A DNA stretch of 64,000 nt from NCBI GenBank assembly GCA_030372335.1, contig JAUDCW010000008.1; one strand, written 5' to 3'. Below the pieces are notes generated by a model. That model was not told the origin of the DNA. It saw only the letters and a program-made list of their open reading frames with translations, and ran no database searches. The DNA is from JALCOL01 sp022649665 (GTDB lineage: Bacteria > Bacillota > Bacilli > Lactobacillales > Enterococcaceae). The translations under genes and the position numbers were made by a program. Below, in pieces: positions 1-8,904 of the stretch. Each line of letters begins with the position of its first letter. Within the stretch, counting starts at the first letter, position 1.

Positions 1-54
1 AAAAAGAGAGGCATAAACATCTTCGAAATGCTTGCGCACCGATGTTTATCCTCT
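1..54 (-). terminator. Rho-independent terminator after tRNA-Lys
   Basis: Read on the minus strand, GAGAGGATAAACATC (from about 54) pairs with GATGTTTATGCCTCTC, leaving one bulged base, and is followed by at least five T (A1-A5 on the plus strand). It lies directly downstream of the tRNA-Lys gene. The window edge cuts the T-run. Confidence 0.85.
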
Positions 55-72
55 CGTGGGTTTGGCACCCAA

Positions 73-145
<73 letters not shown>

Positions 146-165
146 ATGTCTTAACGACAAAAAAT

Positions 166-194
166 AGTTTAGCATTGATCCGCTCAAATTTCAA
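166..194 (-). promoter_or_regulatory. Promoter of tRNA-Lys
   Basis: On the minus strand TTGAAA (194-189) is followed by 17 nt and TAAACT (171-166), with TGC immediately before the -10. Transcription would start about 15 nt before the tRNA. Confidence 0.75.
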
Positions 195-213
195 GAAGGA
201 AACGGAAAAATTC

Positions 214-1173
214 TTAAGGTTGTTCGCGCGGCGGGTTTTCCGCGCGATAAAAGCTGCGGCCGTCTAAACCGAAGATCCGTTCGCTGAACTGGCCTGGTTC
301 GGTTTGTTTCAAGGCGGAGCGCATCATTTGAAGCGAAGCGTCCAGATCATCTAAATGGTGCAGGACTTCCGCCTCCATCAATTTCGGCCGGACCGGCGAA
401 CCGTATTCCAAAAGACCATGGTGCGAAAGAACCATATGCCGAAGTAAAAGCACATCTTCTTCCTGATCATTGATTTTGAGCGCCAAACAAGCTTTGATGA
501 TCGCTTCATCGACCAGGACCAAGTGCCCGATCAAATTGCCGGCAACGGTGTACTCGGTTCCGACCGGCCCGCTGAGCTCTAATACTTTGCCCAGATCATG
601 CAGGATGACCCCAGCATAGAGAAGCGAAGCATCGAGCGAAGGATATTCCTTCGTGACTGCTTGTCCAAGATGGAGCATCGTCAGCGTATGGTAAGCCAGG
701 CCACCGCGAAAAGCATGATGATTTTTTTTCGCTGCCGGGTAAGTGAAAAATTGTTCTTGATACTCTTTTAATAAGTAGCGGACGATCCGGTTCCAATGCG
801 CATTTTCGATCGAAAAAAGGACTTGATTGAATTCTTCAACCATTTGCTCCGTTTGGACCGGTGCTTTTTCTACATAGAGCTGCGGTGAAGCCGGCTCTCC
901 CGCTTCGGCTGGACGCATCCGCAAGATCTTGACTTGCGGGCGTCCTTGATACGTTTCACGTTTGCCGTTGAGCAGGACGACTGTGCCCGGCTGAAACCGT
1001 TTGACATCTTCTTCTTTAGCATCCCAATACATCCCGTCAAGTGTCCCTGATGTATCTTGAAAAGTAAAAGCAATAAATTTTTTCCCGTTTTTCGCCGTCC
1101 GCAGACCCGCATCTTTCACTAGTACAAAGATCTCGAACGCTTCGTCAACCGCTAATTCTCGTAGTTTTTTCAT
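214..1173 (-). CDS. yhaM: 3'-5' exoribonuclease YhaM family
   Basis: This 319-residue protein has an N-terminal OB-fold nucleic-acid domain (about residues 10-100, with a TFQDTSG segment) followed by an HD phosphohydrolase domain. The HD part shows HHAFRGGLAYH and the metal-binding pair LHDLGK, and ends with LSHHGLLEYG. This is the YhaM architecture: a 3'-5' exonuclease acting on RNA and single-stranded DNA. It is the last gene of yhaO-yhaN-yhaM. The ATG at 1173 matches the family N terminus but has no ribosome site. An in-frame GTG at 1200 overlaps the yhaN stop (GTGA) and has AGGAG four bases upstream, so a coupled start adding nine residues is possible. Confidence 0.9.
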   Translation of the reverse strand: MKKLRELAVDEAFEIFVLVKDAGLRTAKNGKKFIAFTFQDTSGTLDGMYWDAKEEDVKRFQPGTVVLLNGKRETYQGRPQVKILRMRPAEAGEPASPQLYVEKAPVQTEQMVEEFNQVLFSIENAHWNRIVRYLLKEYQEQFFTYPAAKKNHHAFRGGLAYHTLTMLHLGQAVTKEYPSLDASLLYAGVILHDLGKVLELSGPVGTEYTVAGNLIGHLVLVDEAIIKACLALKINDQEEDVLLLRHMVLSHHGLLEYGSPVRPKLMEAEVLHHLDDLDASLQMMRSALKQTEPGQFSERIFGLDGRSFYRAENPPREQP

Positions 1174-1196
1174 TAGATGACCCGTAAATTGGGTCC

Positions 1197-3911
1197 TCAC
1201 TCCTCTCCTGCGGATGCTTGATCCAGCATGACCGCCGGCTGCTGATGCGAAGCAAACCACCGCTTGAGGAACTCATCGCTCGTCAAAAGGATTACTTGCT
1301 CATTTTGGGCGAATTCACTCAAAAGCTCGATCATCGCTTGCTTTCTCTTTTCATCATAATGCAGCCATCCATCATCTATTATAACAGGAAATCGCTTTTT
1401 GGTGCTCATCAAACGGATGAATGCCAGCCGCAGGGCGAACATCAATTGATCTTTCGCGCCGCTCGAGAGCTCATATACGTGAAAGGTGTCCAGCTTTTCC
1501 GTGCGAACGAACAACTCGTCTTCTTTTAAAAAGAGGCCGCAATAGTGACCGTTTGTCAGCTGGGTAAAATAGCGGCCGGCTTCTTTGAGCACTTGCGGAA
1601 GCGAAGAAGTCTCTTTTTGCGTCAAGATCCGCGCGAACATCAACGCAGACAAACGCGCCGCTGTGTAGCGGTCGAACAGCTCTTTGATCCGGCTTTTCCG
1701 CTCAGCGCGTTCTTGATAAAGGTCCGCCAGCGTGCCGTCGGCTTTTTGCTGCTTGATCTGAAAAGCGATGGTCTGGCGTTTTTCAGTCAAAGCATTTTTC
1801 CGTTGCTGCAGCTCAGCGCGTGCACTTTCAGCAGTCTGCTGCTGCTGTGCGATCCGCTCGGCTGTCCATCCGTTTTGCGGTTCCCGCGAGAAGGCCGGCG
1901 CCATTTGGTTGAGCTGCTGCTCTAATTCCGCCAAACGCTGCCGCTTTTGCTGTGTTTGATCAAGCGAATTCAAAAATGCCGGGATCTCAAAATCGTCTGT
2001 CAGCTTCGCTTTTTTTAGCAGGGGTGCGGCGGCCTGTTTGGCATGCTCGATCTCCTGCTTTTTCGCTTGGATTTTTTCTTGGATGCGGTTCGTAGCCTGC
2101 TGCTTTTCGGCAAAACGGATCTTCTCCATCTCGCTCGCCGCCTTTTCCAGCGCACGATAAGCACCTAAAAGATCCGCCGCTTCGGCATGTGCCCACACAC
2201 GCCAAGGTGCGACCGAACGCGCAGCTTCTTCTTGGCTTTTTTCCAGTAAAGCGAGCTGACGCTTTTCTTCGTCTGCCTCTTTAAGAAGCGTCAAATAGCG
2301 GTCGATCTCCATTTGGCGGCTTGCATTCGCCCATTCGCTTACTTGCTGAAAAGTTCCTAAATGGTGGTGTTCCGCAAATTGCAGTACTTCGCCGCGCCGC
2401 TTCATTTTCACCGCAGTGCTCTTTTGTTTTTGCACTTCTAATTCGTTCAGCTGCTGCTGCATTTGATCAAGCTGATACAAAAGCTGCTGCCAGTTATCTT
2501 TGACTTTGTTCGGTGAATGGCGTGTTCGCTGAAAGAAGGCGGCTGCTCCCGCGAGCAGCGCTGTGAGCAGAAACGGCCAGTGCCAACGCGTAAATACCGC
2601 AGTCAAAAGAGCTGCAGCCAAAAGGATCAGCGGCAGTTTTCCGGCAGTCTTTTGTGTCTTGCCGTCTTTCAAATACGGATGCTCTTTTTCCAAGCGTTCA
2701 AGCGCATGCTCAAGGTCTCCTTTGCGCCGTTCTTTTTCGCTTATCGCTGTCTCGATGGCGGAAAGCGCAGCATCCTGGGAGATTTCCGCCCGCTGCCACA
2801 CTTCGACTTGCTCTTTCATTGCTTTCGAAAACGAATCCGGCGGCCGCTTGGATTCCCAGTGCCAGCGCTGCTCATAAACGGCACACTCCAGCGTCGTCTT
2901 TTCAAGATTTTGCTTTGTGTAATTGATTTTTTCTTGCTGGAGCAGAACGTCCTCTGTCCGCTCCAGTGTTTGGCGGATCGCTGCTTCGTGCGCCAGATAA
3001 TACGTATAGCGCGCTGACTCTTCGTTCGTCAGTCCGCTCTGTGACAGATAGCTTTCTTCCAGCTGTCCGAGCTCGTGCCGCCATTTTTCAGTGGTCTGAT
3101 AAAGATCGCGGAGATCCGCTGCTTCGCTTTCGCTTAATTTGACTTTGCCAAGCGCGGATTGGATCGCTTGACGTTCCTGATAAAGCGGCAGCAGACTTTT
3201 GCGCCGAAACAGCTGCTCGGTCGTTTGATGATTTTCAGCGAGTTTTTGATCGATCTCTGCCGCCGCATTTTCTGTCGCCGCAGCTTCTTCAAGGAGCTTT
3301 TGAAATTGCTGTTCGACTTGCTCCTTGCTTTTGATCTTCTGCTGGAGCTCTTCATACGCTTGAAGCGCGCGATTCAGCGGTTTCTTTCTGGCGCGCGGCG
3401 AATAGAGTTTTTGGGCATTTTTTTCCAGCCGCTGACTTTCCAGCAGGATCTTTTGGCTGCCGACACTGCCGACCGCTAAAAGCTGCTGCTCCAAGTCGGA
3501 TGCTTCTACTTGCTGAAACTCCTGAAGCTGCTCTTGTTTGAAACTATATATAGTTTCAAACAGCTCCGCCGCATTCTCACCTAACAGTGTCGCCAGCTGA
3601 ACATGCTTGCCGGAGTCGAGCAGCTCGACTTTAGCCTCGCGATCCTCTTTGAAGCGTGTCACACGGACTTTTCCAGCTTCTTCATCCCAAAACGTCAGGC
3701 TGCCGCCAAAACTGCCGCCTTTCGGTTGATACGTCGGCTGATTTTTACGGCGATTGTCCGGAAAGCCGAACAGGATCGCTGAAATAAATTGATAAAGTGT
3801 CGTTTTCCCCGCTTCATTATGTCCGTAAAAAAGCTGGAGATTTGGTGAAAAATCGAAGTGCTGCTGGCGCCATTTGCCGAATCCTTCGATGTCACAGCTG
3901 ATCAGCCGCAT
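1197..3911 (-). CDS. yhaN: YhaN-like AAA ATPase (SbcC/Rad50-like)
   Basis: This 904-residue SMC/Rad50-like ATPase has a Walker A (GHNEAGKTTL) near residue 40, long Gln/Glu-rich coiled coils, a C-terminal ABC signature LSSGAKDQL and Walker B region VIIDDG. A hydrophobic stretch near residues 425-465 suggests one or two membrane segments in mid-protein, which is typical of YhaN and unlike true SbcC. It is expected to partner the YhaO nuclease. The ATG at 3911 has GGAGG seven bases upstream and overlaps the end of yhaO, implying translational coupling. The role in DNA ends or RNA metabolism is inferred from the family only. Confidence 0.88.
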   Translation of the reverse strand: MRLISCDIEGFGKWRQQHFDFSPNLQLFYGHNEAGKTTLYQFISAILFGFPDNRRKNQPTYQPKGGSFGGSLTFWDEEAGKVRVTRFKEDREAKVELLDSGKHVQLATLLGENAAELFETIYSFKQEQLQEFQQVEASDLEQQLLAVGSVGSQKILLESQRLEKNAQKLYSPRARKKPLNRALQAYEELQQKIKSKEQVEQQFQKLLEEAAATENAAAEIDQKLAENHQTTEQLFRRKSLLPLYQERQAIQSALGKVKLSESEAADLRDLYQTTEKWRHELGQLEESYLSQSGLTNEESARYTYYLAHEAAIRQTLERTEDVLLQQEKINYTKQNLEKTTLECAVYEQRWHWESKRPPDSFSKAMKEQVEVWQRAEISQDAALSAIETAISEKERRKGDLEHALERLEKEHPYLKDGKTQKTAGKLPLILLAAALLTAVFTRWHWPFLLTALLAGAAAFFQRTRHSPNKVKDNWQQLLYQLDQMQQQLNELEVQKQKSTAVKMKRRGEVLQFAEHHHLGTFQQVSEWANASRQMEIDRYLTLLKEADEEKRQLALLEKSQEEAARSVAPWRVWAHAEAADLLGAYRALEKAASEMEKIRFAEKQQATNRIQEKIQAKKQEIEHAKQAAAPLLKKAKLTDDFEIPAFLNSLDQTQQKRQRLAELEQQLNQMAPAFSREPQNGWTAERIAQQQQTAESARAELQQRKNALTEKRQTIAFQIKQQKADGTLADLYQERAERKSRIKELFDRYTAARLSALMFARILTQKETSSLPQVLKEAGRYFTQLTNGHYCGLFLKEDELFVRTEKLDTFHVYELSSGAKDQLMFALRLAFIRLMSTKKRFPVIIDDGWLHYDEKRKQAMIELLSEFAQNEQVILLTSDEFLKRWFASHQQPAVMLDQASAGEE

Positions 3912-5124
3912 TCGATCCCTCCTCAAATACTGAAATTTGTGTCATATACTTTTTGACCCGGCTGAGCGCTTCCTGCTGAAACTCTTCAGACTCCAGCCAG
4001 TCGGTGAAGAGCGTTTTGTTCGCAAGCTCCGGGAAATCATTTAAAAAGTCTGGCGAAGCGTATTCCGAAAGCAGTTCCGCCAGCTGAGACTCGCTGAGCG
4101 GCAGCGGGATCTTCTCCTGCATTGCCGGCGGATCGGCAAGCTCGACGACCCAGCACGTCTCGCCGCTTTTTTGCCATAATTCTTCTTGCAGATAACTTAA
4201 AAGCTCCCCCGATTCATATTCCGTGAAGAACTGCCGCGGCAGCTTTTCAAGCGCCGTCAACTGCAAAAGCGCGAGCGTCTTTTGCGGCGCAGCAAATTGC
4301 GGCGCAAGCGTCTCGGAGATCAGCGGAAAAACTTCTTCCAGCTGTTGAGCAGTGCCTAAAGAAATCGAAAAATCTTGATAGCGCCAAGGCGCAACGACGA
4401 TCGCGCGCGCAGAAACCCCCTGCGGAGTGAACTCCAACAGTGAGATCGATTTTTCACCGGTCTCTTTGCGGCTGCGTCCCATCGGCGTTCCCGGATATAA
4501 GATCAGCGGCTTCTGCGACAAGACCGCGCGCTGATGGATATGCCCCAGCGCCCAGCAGTCATATTCTTTTTCTTTGAGGGTCTGCAGCGAAAATGGCGCA
4601 TATTTGCGCGCTGCATCATTCAGCTCGCCGTGATACATTCCGAGCGCATAGTCGATGCCCGCTTTTCGGCGCGGAAATTCTGCCGCGACATTTTTTTCCA
4701 GCCAGCGGTGCGTATAGCTGAAGCCCGCGACCATCACTTTCTCATGCGCGCGTGTTTCAAATTCGCAGACGGCCGGTGTTTCGGATGTAAAAAGATGCAC
4801 GTTCGCAGGCCACGCGAACCAAAAGCGCTCTTTCAAATAATAGTCGTGATTGCCGAATGTCAAAAAAACCGGGATCCCGGCTTCTTCCAAGCGGCGTAAC
4901 TCATCCAAGAAAAATTGCTGCGTCTGGATCGAGATGCGGCTTTGGTGAAATGTGTCGCCGACGAATAAAACACCATCGACCGCTTCTTCAAGCGCAGTAT
5001 CGATGATCCGCGTTAAAACGATTTTCGGTGCACGCAGCAGCGCACTGCGCAGCCCGCTCGTCATCTGCGGGATTCCTTCAAATGACCGGTCAAGATGCAG
5101 ATCAGCAATATGCAGCAGTTTCAT
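3892..5124 (-). CDS. yhaO: Metallophosphoesterase nuclease YhaO (SbcD/Mre11-like)
   Basis: This 410-residue protein carries the calcineurin-type metallophosphatase motifs in order: IADLHLD near residue 7, GDTFH near 57, GNHDYY near 92 and GHIHQ near 195. These are the two-metal site residues of Mre11/SbcD. The C-terminal half is variable. It is the first gene of the operon with yhaN and yhaM. ATG at 5124 sits eight bases after GGAGG; a TTG two codons earlier is too close to that site. Substrate is not determinable from sequence. Confidence 0.9.
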   Translation of the reverse strand: MKLLHIADLHLDRSFEGIPQMTSGLRSALLRAPKIVLTRIIDTALEEAVDGVLFVGDTFHQSRISIQTQQFFLDELRRLEEAGIPVFLTFGNHDYYLKERFWFAWPANVHLFTSETPAVCEFETRAHEKVMVAGFSYTHRWLEKNVAAEFPRRKAGIDYALGMYHGELNDAARKYAPFSLQTLKEKEYDCWALGHIHQRAVLSQKPLILYPGTPMGRSRKETGEKSISLLEFTPQGVSARAIVVAPWRYQDFSISLGTAQQLEEVFPLISETLAPQFAAPQKTLALLQLTALEKLPRQFFTEYESGELLSYLQEELWQKSGETCWVVELADPPAMQEKIPLPLSESQLAELLSEYASPDFLNDFPELANKTLFTDWLESEEFQQEALSRVKKYMTQISVFEEGSNAADQL

Positions 5125-5148
5125 TCTCAATCCCTCCTATTCTGATTT

Positions 5149-5157
5149 ATCATAACA
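5149..5157 (-). promoter_or_regulatory. Extended -10 promoter of yhaO operon
   Basis: On the minus strand TGT-TATGAT forms an extended -10 about 25 nt upstream of the yhaO start; no convincing -35. It follows the yheA terminator, so the yha operon needs its own promoter. Confidence 0.5.
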
Positions 5158-5177
5158 CATATGTTCCCACGGAATAA

Positions 5178-5219
5178 ATAAAAAAGAAGACCTGCGGCAA
5201 AATTTTGCCCCAGATCTTC
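5178..5219 (-). terminator. Terminator downstream of yheA
   Basis: On the minus strand GAAGATCTGGGGCAAAA pairs with TTTTGCCGCAGGTCTTC (two mismatches) and is followed by a T-rich run. It separates yheA from yhaO. Confidence 0.85.
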
Positions 5220-5231
5220 GCCAGCTTTCTT

Positions 5232-5573
5232 TTAGTCCAAATTGTACAAGTCGCGTACTGGCGACATGATGATTTGGTTCAAGTCATTCATGACATTGCT
5301 GAAAGTTTGCTCAGCGTTCATCAGTTCAGTGATCAATGCATCGCCTTGCACTTTTTCAGCGATTTCTTGCGCGCGTACAGAGTCTTCTTCAGTGAATTCT
5401 TCACCGCGCATTTGTTTGCCTTGCAGATCCATTTGTGTTTGTTGGAAAGCTTTGAAGAGTTCTTTCGTTTCTTCATTCGCTTTGATCGCATCCATCGTTT
5501 CTTGCAATTTTAGGAATTCCGGCATTTTGCGGATTTCTTGTTCCAGTTGGTTCGCTGTATCGTAAGGGTTCAT
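5232..5573 (-). CDS. yheA: YheA family protein (UPF0342, YlbF/YmcA-like)
   Basis: This 113-residue, almost wholly alpha-helical, acidic protein is rich in Gln and Glu and has no signal or membrane segment. Length and sequence (start MNPYDTANQLEQEI) fit the YheA/UPF0342 family, related to the small helical YlbF and YmcA proteins. The molecular function of YheA itself is unknown. It lies between the class A PBP gene and yhaO, and has its own promoter and terminator, so it is probably monocistronic. A ribosome site AGAGGATC precedes the ATG. Confidence 0.85.
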   Translation of the reverse strand: MNPYDTANQLEQEIRKMPEFLKLQETMDAIKANEETKELFKAFQQTQMDLQGKQMRGEEFTEEDSVRAQEIAEKVQGDALITELMNAEQTFSNVMNDLNQIIMSPVRDLYNLD

Positions 5574-5610
5574 TCAGGGATCCTCTTTTCTAAAATTTTT
5601 TTCTTCATAA

Positions 5611-5619
5611 ATTGTACCA
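5611..5619 (-). promoter_or_regulatory. Extended -10 promoter of yheA
   Basis: TGG-TACAAT on the minus strand, about 40 nt upstream of the yheA ATG. A TTGACC lies too far upstream (23 nt spacer) to be a normal -35. Confidence 0.45.
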
Positions 5620-5641
5620 TCTAAATCGCTGCTTGGCTAGG

Positions 5642-7813
5642 TCAATTGCCGTCTAGGAGCCCATCCAGATATTGACGAGCTTTGCCGACCCCGTCTTTGA
5701 TTTTTTCGCCCAGCTTGTCGGTATTTTCTTTCAAGCTGTCGCCCCAGCCGGAAGAATCGTCCTTGATCTTCCCGCCGATGTCTTTGATCTTTTGGCGCCA
5801 GTCGCTGCTTGAAGAAGAGCTTTCTTCTTCCTTTGCGCTGGCATCTTTGACTTCAAATGGCGTCGAGCTGGTATGCGGCAGGATCGCTTCGGCTTCCGTG
5901 CGGTAAAAGGCGGCGATCCCGCTTTGACCGCTCCAATTATTGTTGATCGAGTGCGTTTCGCTCGTTTCATCAAATCCCATCCAAGTCGAAAGTACAACAT
6001 CTTTGGTATAGCCGACAAGCCACTTGTCTTTGACATTTTCGCTTTGGAAAGACGTTTCCGTCGAGCCGGTCTTGCCGGCCATCACATAGCCGTTGGTCGG
6101 CTGCGCATTGACAGCTGTTCCGTTGCTGAAAACGCCGAGGAGCATGCTGGTCATTTCATTCGCGACTTCTTGGCTGATCACGCGCTCGCTCTTCGGATCG
6201 CCATAATCGCCGACGACGGCTCCAGTGGCATCCACGATCTTCGTAATAAAGTGGCTTTCGGCTTTCTTGCCGCCGCTTGCAAACACGCCATACGCGCTCG
6301 CCATCGTGAGCGGCGACACCCCGGTCGTCAAGCCGCCGAGCGCCAAGCCGTAGTACTGATCGGATTTCTTCAATTTGATCCCGAATTTTTCTGCCTCGGC
6401 GACACCGCGCTCCAAACCGACTTTATGCAAAAGCCAGACGGCCGGCATATTGATACTGTTGGCCAGCGCTTGATACATCGGCATCTCGCCGGAATATTCG
6501 CCGCTCAGATTATTTCCTTCCGGGTAATAGCTCTGCTTTTGGTCTTCGACCATATCGGTCGGCTTCATCCCGTCTTCCAGTGCCGGCGTATAGGCAACGA
6601 TCGGTTTCATCGTCGAGCCCGGCGGAACTGCCGCCATCGTGGCACGGTCGAAATTCAAGAAGCCTGTTGTGCCCCGGCCGCCGACGACCCCGTAAACGCC
6701 GCCGGTCTTCGGATCGAGGGCGACGCTGCCAGCTTGGACCGGCGTGCCGTCTGCGGCATTCGGCGGAAACAGGCTGTCATCGGCAAAGCTGTCTTGAAGC
6801 CCTTGCTGGATCCCTTGATCGAGGGTCGTATAGACTTTATAGCCTTTGGTCAAAAGATCGTCTTCATCGATCCCATATCTTTTCTTCGCTTCGCGGATCA
6901 CTTCATCAAAGAAATACGGATATTGGTAACCCGTATCGCTCCCTTGATATGTATCTTCCAAAAGCGCGGGAATACTGATCGCCGCTTGTTCATCCGCGGT
7001 CGCCTGCGAGATCTTTTGATTGTCGACCATCAGCTGCAGTACTGTTGCGCGGCGCTTCACTGCGTTTTCTGGGTGATCGATCGGATTATAAATATTCGGT
7101 CCCTTCAGGATCCCCGCCAAAATCGCCGACTCGCCGACGGTCAGCTCGGACGCTGATTTGCCGAAATACTTTTGCGAAGCGTCCTCTGCTCCCCAAACAC
7201 CATTGCCGAAATACGATTTATTCAAATACATCGTCAAGATTTCATCTTTGCTGTATTTCTTCTCCAGCTCGATCGCTAAAAACAATTCTTTCGCTTTTCG
7301 CGTAAACGTCTGCTCCTGCGTTAAATAAGCATTTTTCGCGAGCTGCTGAGTGATCGTGCTCCCGCCGCCGGAGATCCGGCCAAAATGGATGATATAGCTG
7401 ATCCCGGCGCGCGCGATCCCGCGCAGATCAAAGCCGTGATGCTGATAGAAACGCTTGTCTTCTGTCGAAACGACCGCGTCTTTCAAATTTTGCGCGATAT
7501 GGTCACCGTTGACGTACGTGCCTTTTTGACCAAACAATGTGCCCGCTTTTTCATTTTTGCGGTCATAGATCGTCGTCATATCCTGCATATCTTTTTGGAG
7601 TGTCGAAACATTTGCCGTTTTCGCAAGATAAAACAAATAAATACTCATCACCAGCGTAAAGACAAGGACGAGCAGCAAAATGATTTTATTGATATGATAT
7701 TTTTTCCAGACGCGCTTGCGCGCTTCATGAAATTTCGCTAGATGCGGACGGATCCATTCCCAAAAGCGGCGGGCACCGGCTTTGAAGCGGCCCCATAAGT
7801 CGTTGGTATTCAT
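5642..7813 (-). CDS. Class A penicillin-binding protein (PBP1A/2A type)
   Basis: This 723-residue bifunctional peptidoglycan synthase has a membrane anchor at residues 42-64. A family 51 glycosyltransferase domain follows, with catalytic Glu118 in STEDKRFYQHHG and a GGSTITQQLAKN motif at 150-161. The transpeptidase has STMK (Ser400), SIN (453-455) and KTGS (581-584). A charged, Ser-rich tail follows residue 660. It polymerises lipid II and cross-links stem peptides outside the membrane. ATG 7813 has GAGGG eight bases upstream. The exact subclass (PonA or PbpF/Pbp2a) is not settled here. Confidence 0.92.
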   Translation of the reverse strand: MNTNDLWGRFKAGARRFWEWIRPHLAKFHEARKRVWKKYHINKIILLLVLVFTLVMSIYLFYLAKTANVSTLQKDMQDMTTIYDRKNEKAGTLFGQKGTYVNGDHIAQNLKDAVVSTEDKRFYQHHGFDLRGIARAGISYIIHFGRISGGGSTITQQLAKNAYLTQEQTFTRKAKELFLAIELEKKYSKDEILTMYLNKSYFGNGVWGAEDASQKYFGKSASELTVGESAILAGILKGPNIYNPIDHPENAVKRRATVLQLMVDNQKISQATADEQAAISIPALLEDTYQGSDTGYQYPYFFDEVIREAKKRYGIDEDDLLTKGYKVYTTLDQGIQQGLQDSFADDSLFPPNAADGTPVQAGSVALDPKTGGVYGVVGGRGTTGFLNFDRATMAAVPPGSTMKPIVAYTPALEDGMKPTDMVEDQKQSYYPEGNNLSGEYSGEMPMYQALANSINMPAVWLLHKVGLERGVAEAEKFGIKLKKSDQYYGLALGGLTTGVSPLTMASAYGVFASGGKKAESHFITKIVDATGAVVGDYGDPKSERVISQEVANEMTSMLLGVFSNGTAVNAQPTNGYVMAGKTGSTETSFQSENVKDKWLVGYTKDVVLSTWMGFDETSETHSINNNWSGQSGIAAFYRTEAEAILPHTSSTPFEVKDASAKEEESSSSSSDWRQKIKDIGGKIKDDSSGWGDSLKENTDKLGEKIKDGVGKARQYLDGLLDGN

Positions 7814-7914
7814 CAGAACATCCCTCAATTATTCATCGTTTATTTTCTTCAGTGTATCAAGGATCCATGATTCTTTCATGGAGCTTAAGACTGAGTTTTG
7901 CTTCTCAAGACCTC

Positions 7915-7943
7915 ATTGTATGAAAAGCCGCTGGGAATGTAAA
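7915..7943 (-). promoter_or_regulatory. Promoter of the class A PBP gene
   Basis: TTTACA, 17 nt spacer, TACAAT on the minus strand. It leaves a leader of about 95 nt containing a short hairpin (CCATGA/TCATGG) of unknown relevance. Confidence 0.65.
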
Positions 7944-7978
7944 TGTTTCGAAGGGTTCTTATTGAAATTCTAATCAGC

Positions 7979-8008
7979 TTGCGCTCAAGGGCACAAGCGT
8001 GCTACACT
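7979..8008 (+). promoter_or_regulatory. Promoter of the pseudouridine synthase gene
   Basis: TTGCGC, 18 nt spacer, TACACT just upstream of the gene's ribosome site. Confidence 0.5.
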
Positions 8009-8030
8009 CGCTCAAAAAGAGGTGATGCGT

Positions 8031-8891
8031 GTGTTGTATGAGATCGAGCTGCCGCAAGATTTGACGCCGCAGCCGCTTGCCGAACTGCTCGAGCATGAGC
8101 TTTTTCTGCCGCGGAAAGTCCGGCACCTTTTGCGGATGAGAAAAGGGGTGGCACTGAACGGTGTCCCTAAAAATTTTGCTGAAACAGCGCACCCCGGAGA
8201 TCATTTGACTTTGGCACTAGCTGACAGCGACTATCCGCAGCCGCAAGTCTTATCGGATGATTTTCTAACGCTCCAAGTGCTCTATGAAGATCCCTGGCTT
8301 TTGATCGTGAATAAACCGGCCGGCATCAAAGTCCACCCGAATGAGCCGCATGAGCGGGGAACGCTCCTCAATCAAATCGCCGGCTATTTGCAGAAAACGG
8401 GGCAATTGCCCTATGTCGTTCACCGGCTCGACCAAGCGACGAGCGGCGCGATCTTGTTTGCCAAAGACCCGGTCATTTTGCCGATCTTGGACCGTCTTTT
8501 GCGCGAGAAAGCGATCCGGCGCGTCTATCAAGCAGAAGCATGGGGGAAACTCCCGCAAAGCGAAATGACGATCGACCGCGCGATCGGCCGCGACCGCCAT
8601 GACCCGAAGAAGCGCTGCGTAACAGCGAAAGGCGGCAAAAAAGCCGTGACTCATTTGAAAGTTTTGCAGTTTGCAAACGGCAAAAGCCGCCTCCGCGTGA
8701 CGCTTTCGACCGGCCGCACCCATCAGATCCGCGTTCACTTGACAGCACTCGGCCATCCGCTGGTCAATGATCCGCTGTACGGCAAAAAGACGCCGCAAGG
8801 GCGCCTGATGCTTCACAGCTATCAGTTGTCTTTGCGGCATCCGTATACTCATCAAACGATCTCCGTGACGGCAGAACCCGGGATCTTTTAA
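8031..8891 (+). CDS. RluA/RluD family pseudouridine synthase
   Basis: This 286-residue protein contains the family signature VHRLDQATSG, with the catalytic Asp in HRLD, and later motifs TGRTHQIRVH and HPLVNDPLYG. It isomerises uridine to pseudouridine in structured RNA, probably 23S rRNA. A weak N-terminal S4-like segment (residues 1-80) is present. The start is uncertain: GTG at 8031 is eight bases after AGAGG, whereas ATG at 8025 is only two bases away. It is a single gene facing sortase A tail to tail. The target uridine cannot be told from sequence. Confidence 0.9.
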   Translation: MLYEIELPQDLTPQPLAELLEHELFLPRKVRHLLRMRKGVALNGVPKNFAETAHPGDHLTLALADSDYPQPQVLSDDFLTLQVLYEDPWLLIVNKPAGIKVHPNEPHERGTLLNQIAGYLQKTGQLPYVVHRLDQATSGAILFAKDPVILPILDRLLREKAIRRVYQAEAWGKLPQSEMTIDRAIGRDRHDPKKRCVTAKGGKKAVTHLKVLQFANGKSRLRVTLSTGRTHQIRVHLTALGHPLVNDPLYGKKTPQGRLMLHSYQLSLRHPYTHQTISVTAEPGIF

Positions 8892-8904
8892 TCAGACAAT
8901 CTTT

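Noticed and set aside
5873..7156. 427-codon plus-strand reading frame opposite the class A PBP gene
   Set aside because: It is antisense to an unmistakable PBP, has no ribosome site, and its translation is Arg/His-rich noise typical of an opposite-strand shadow.
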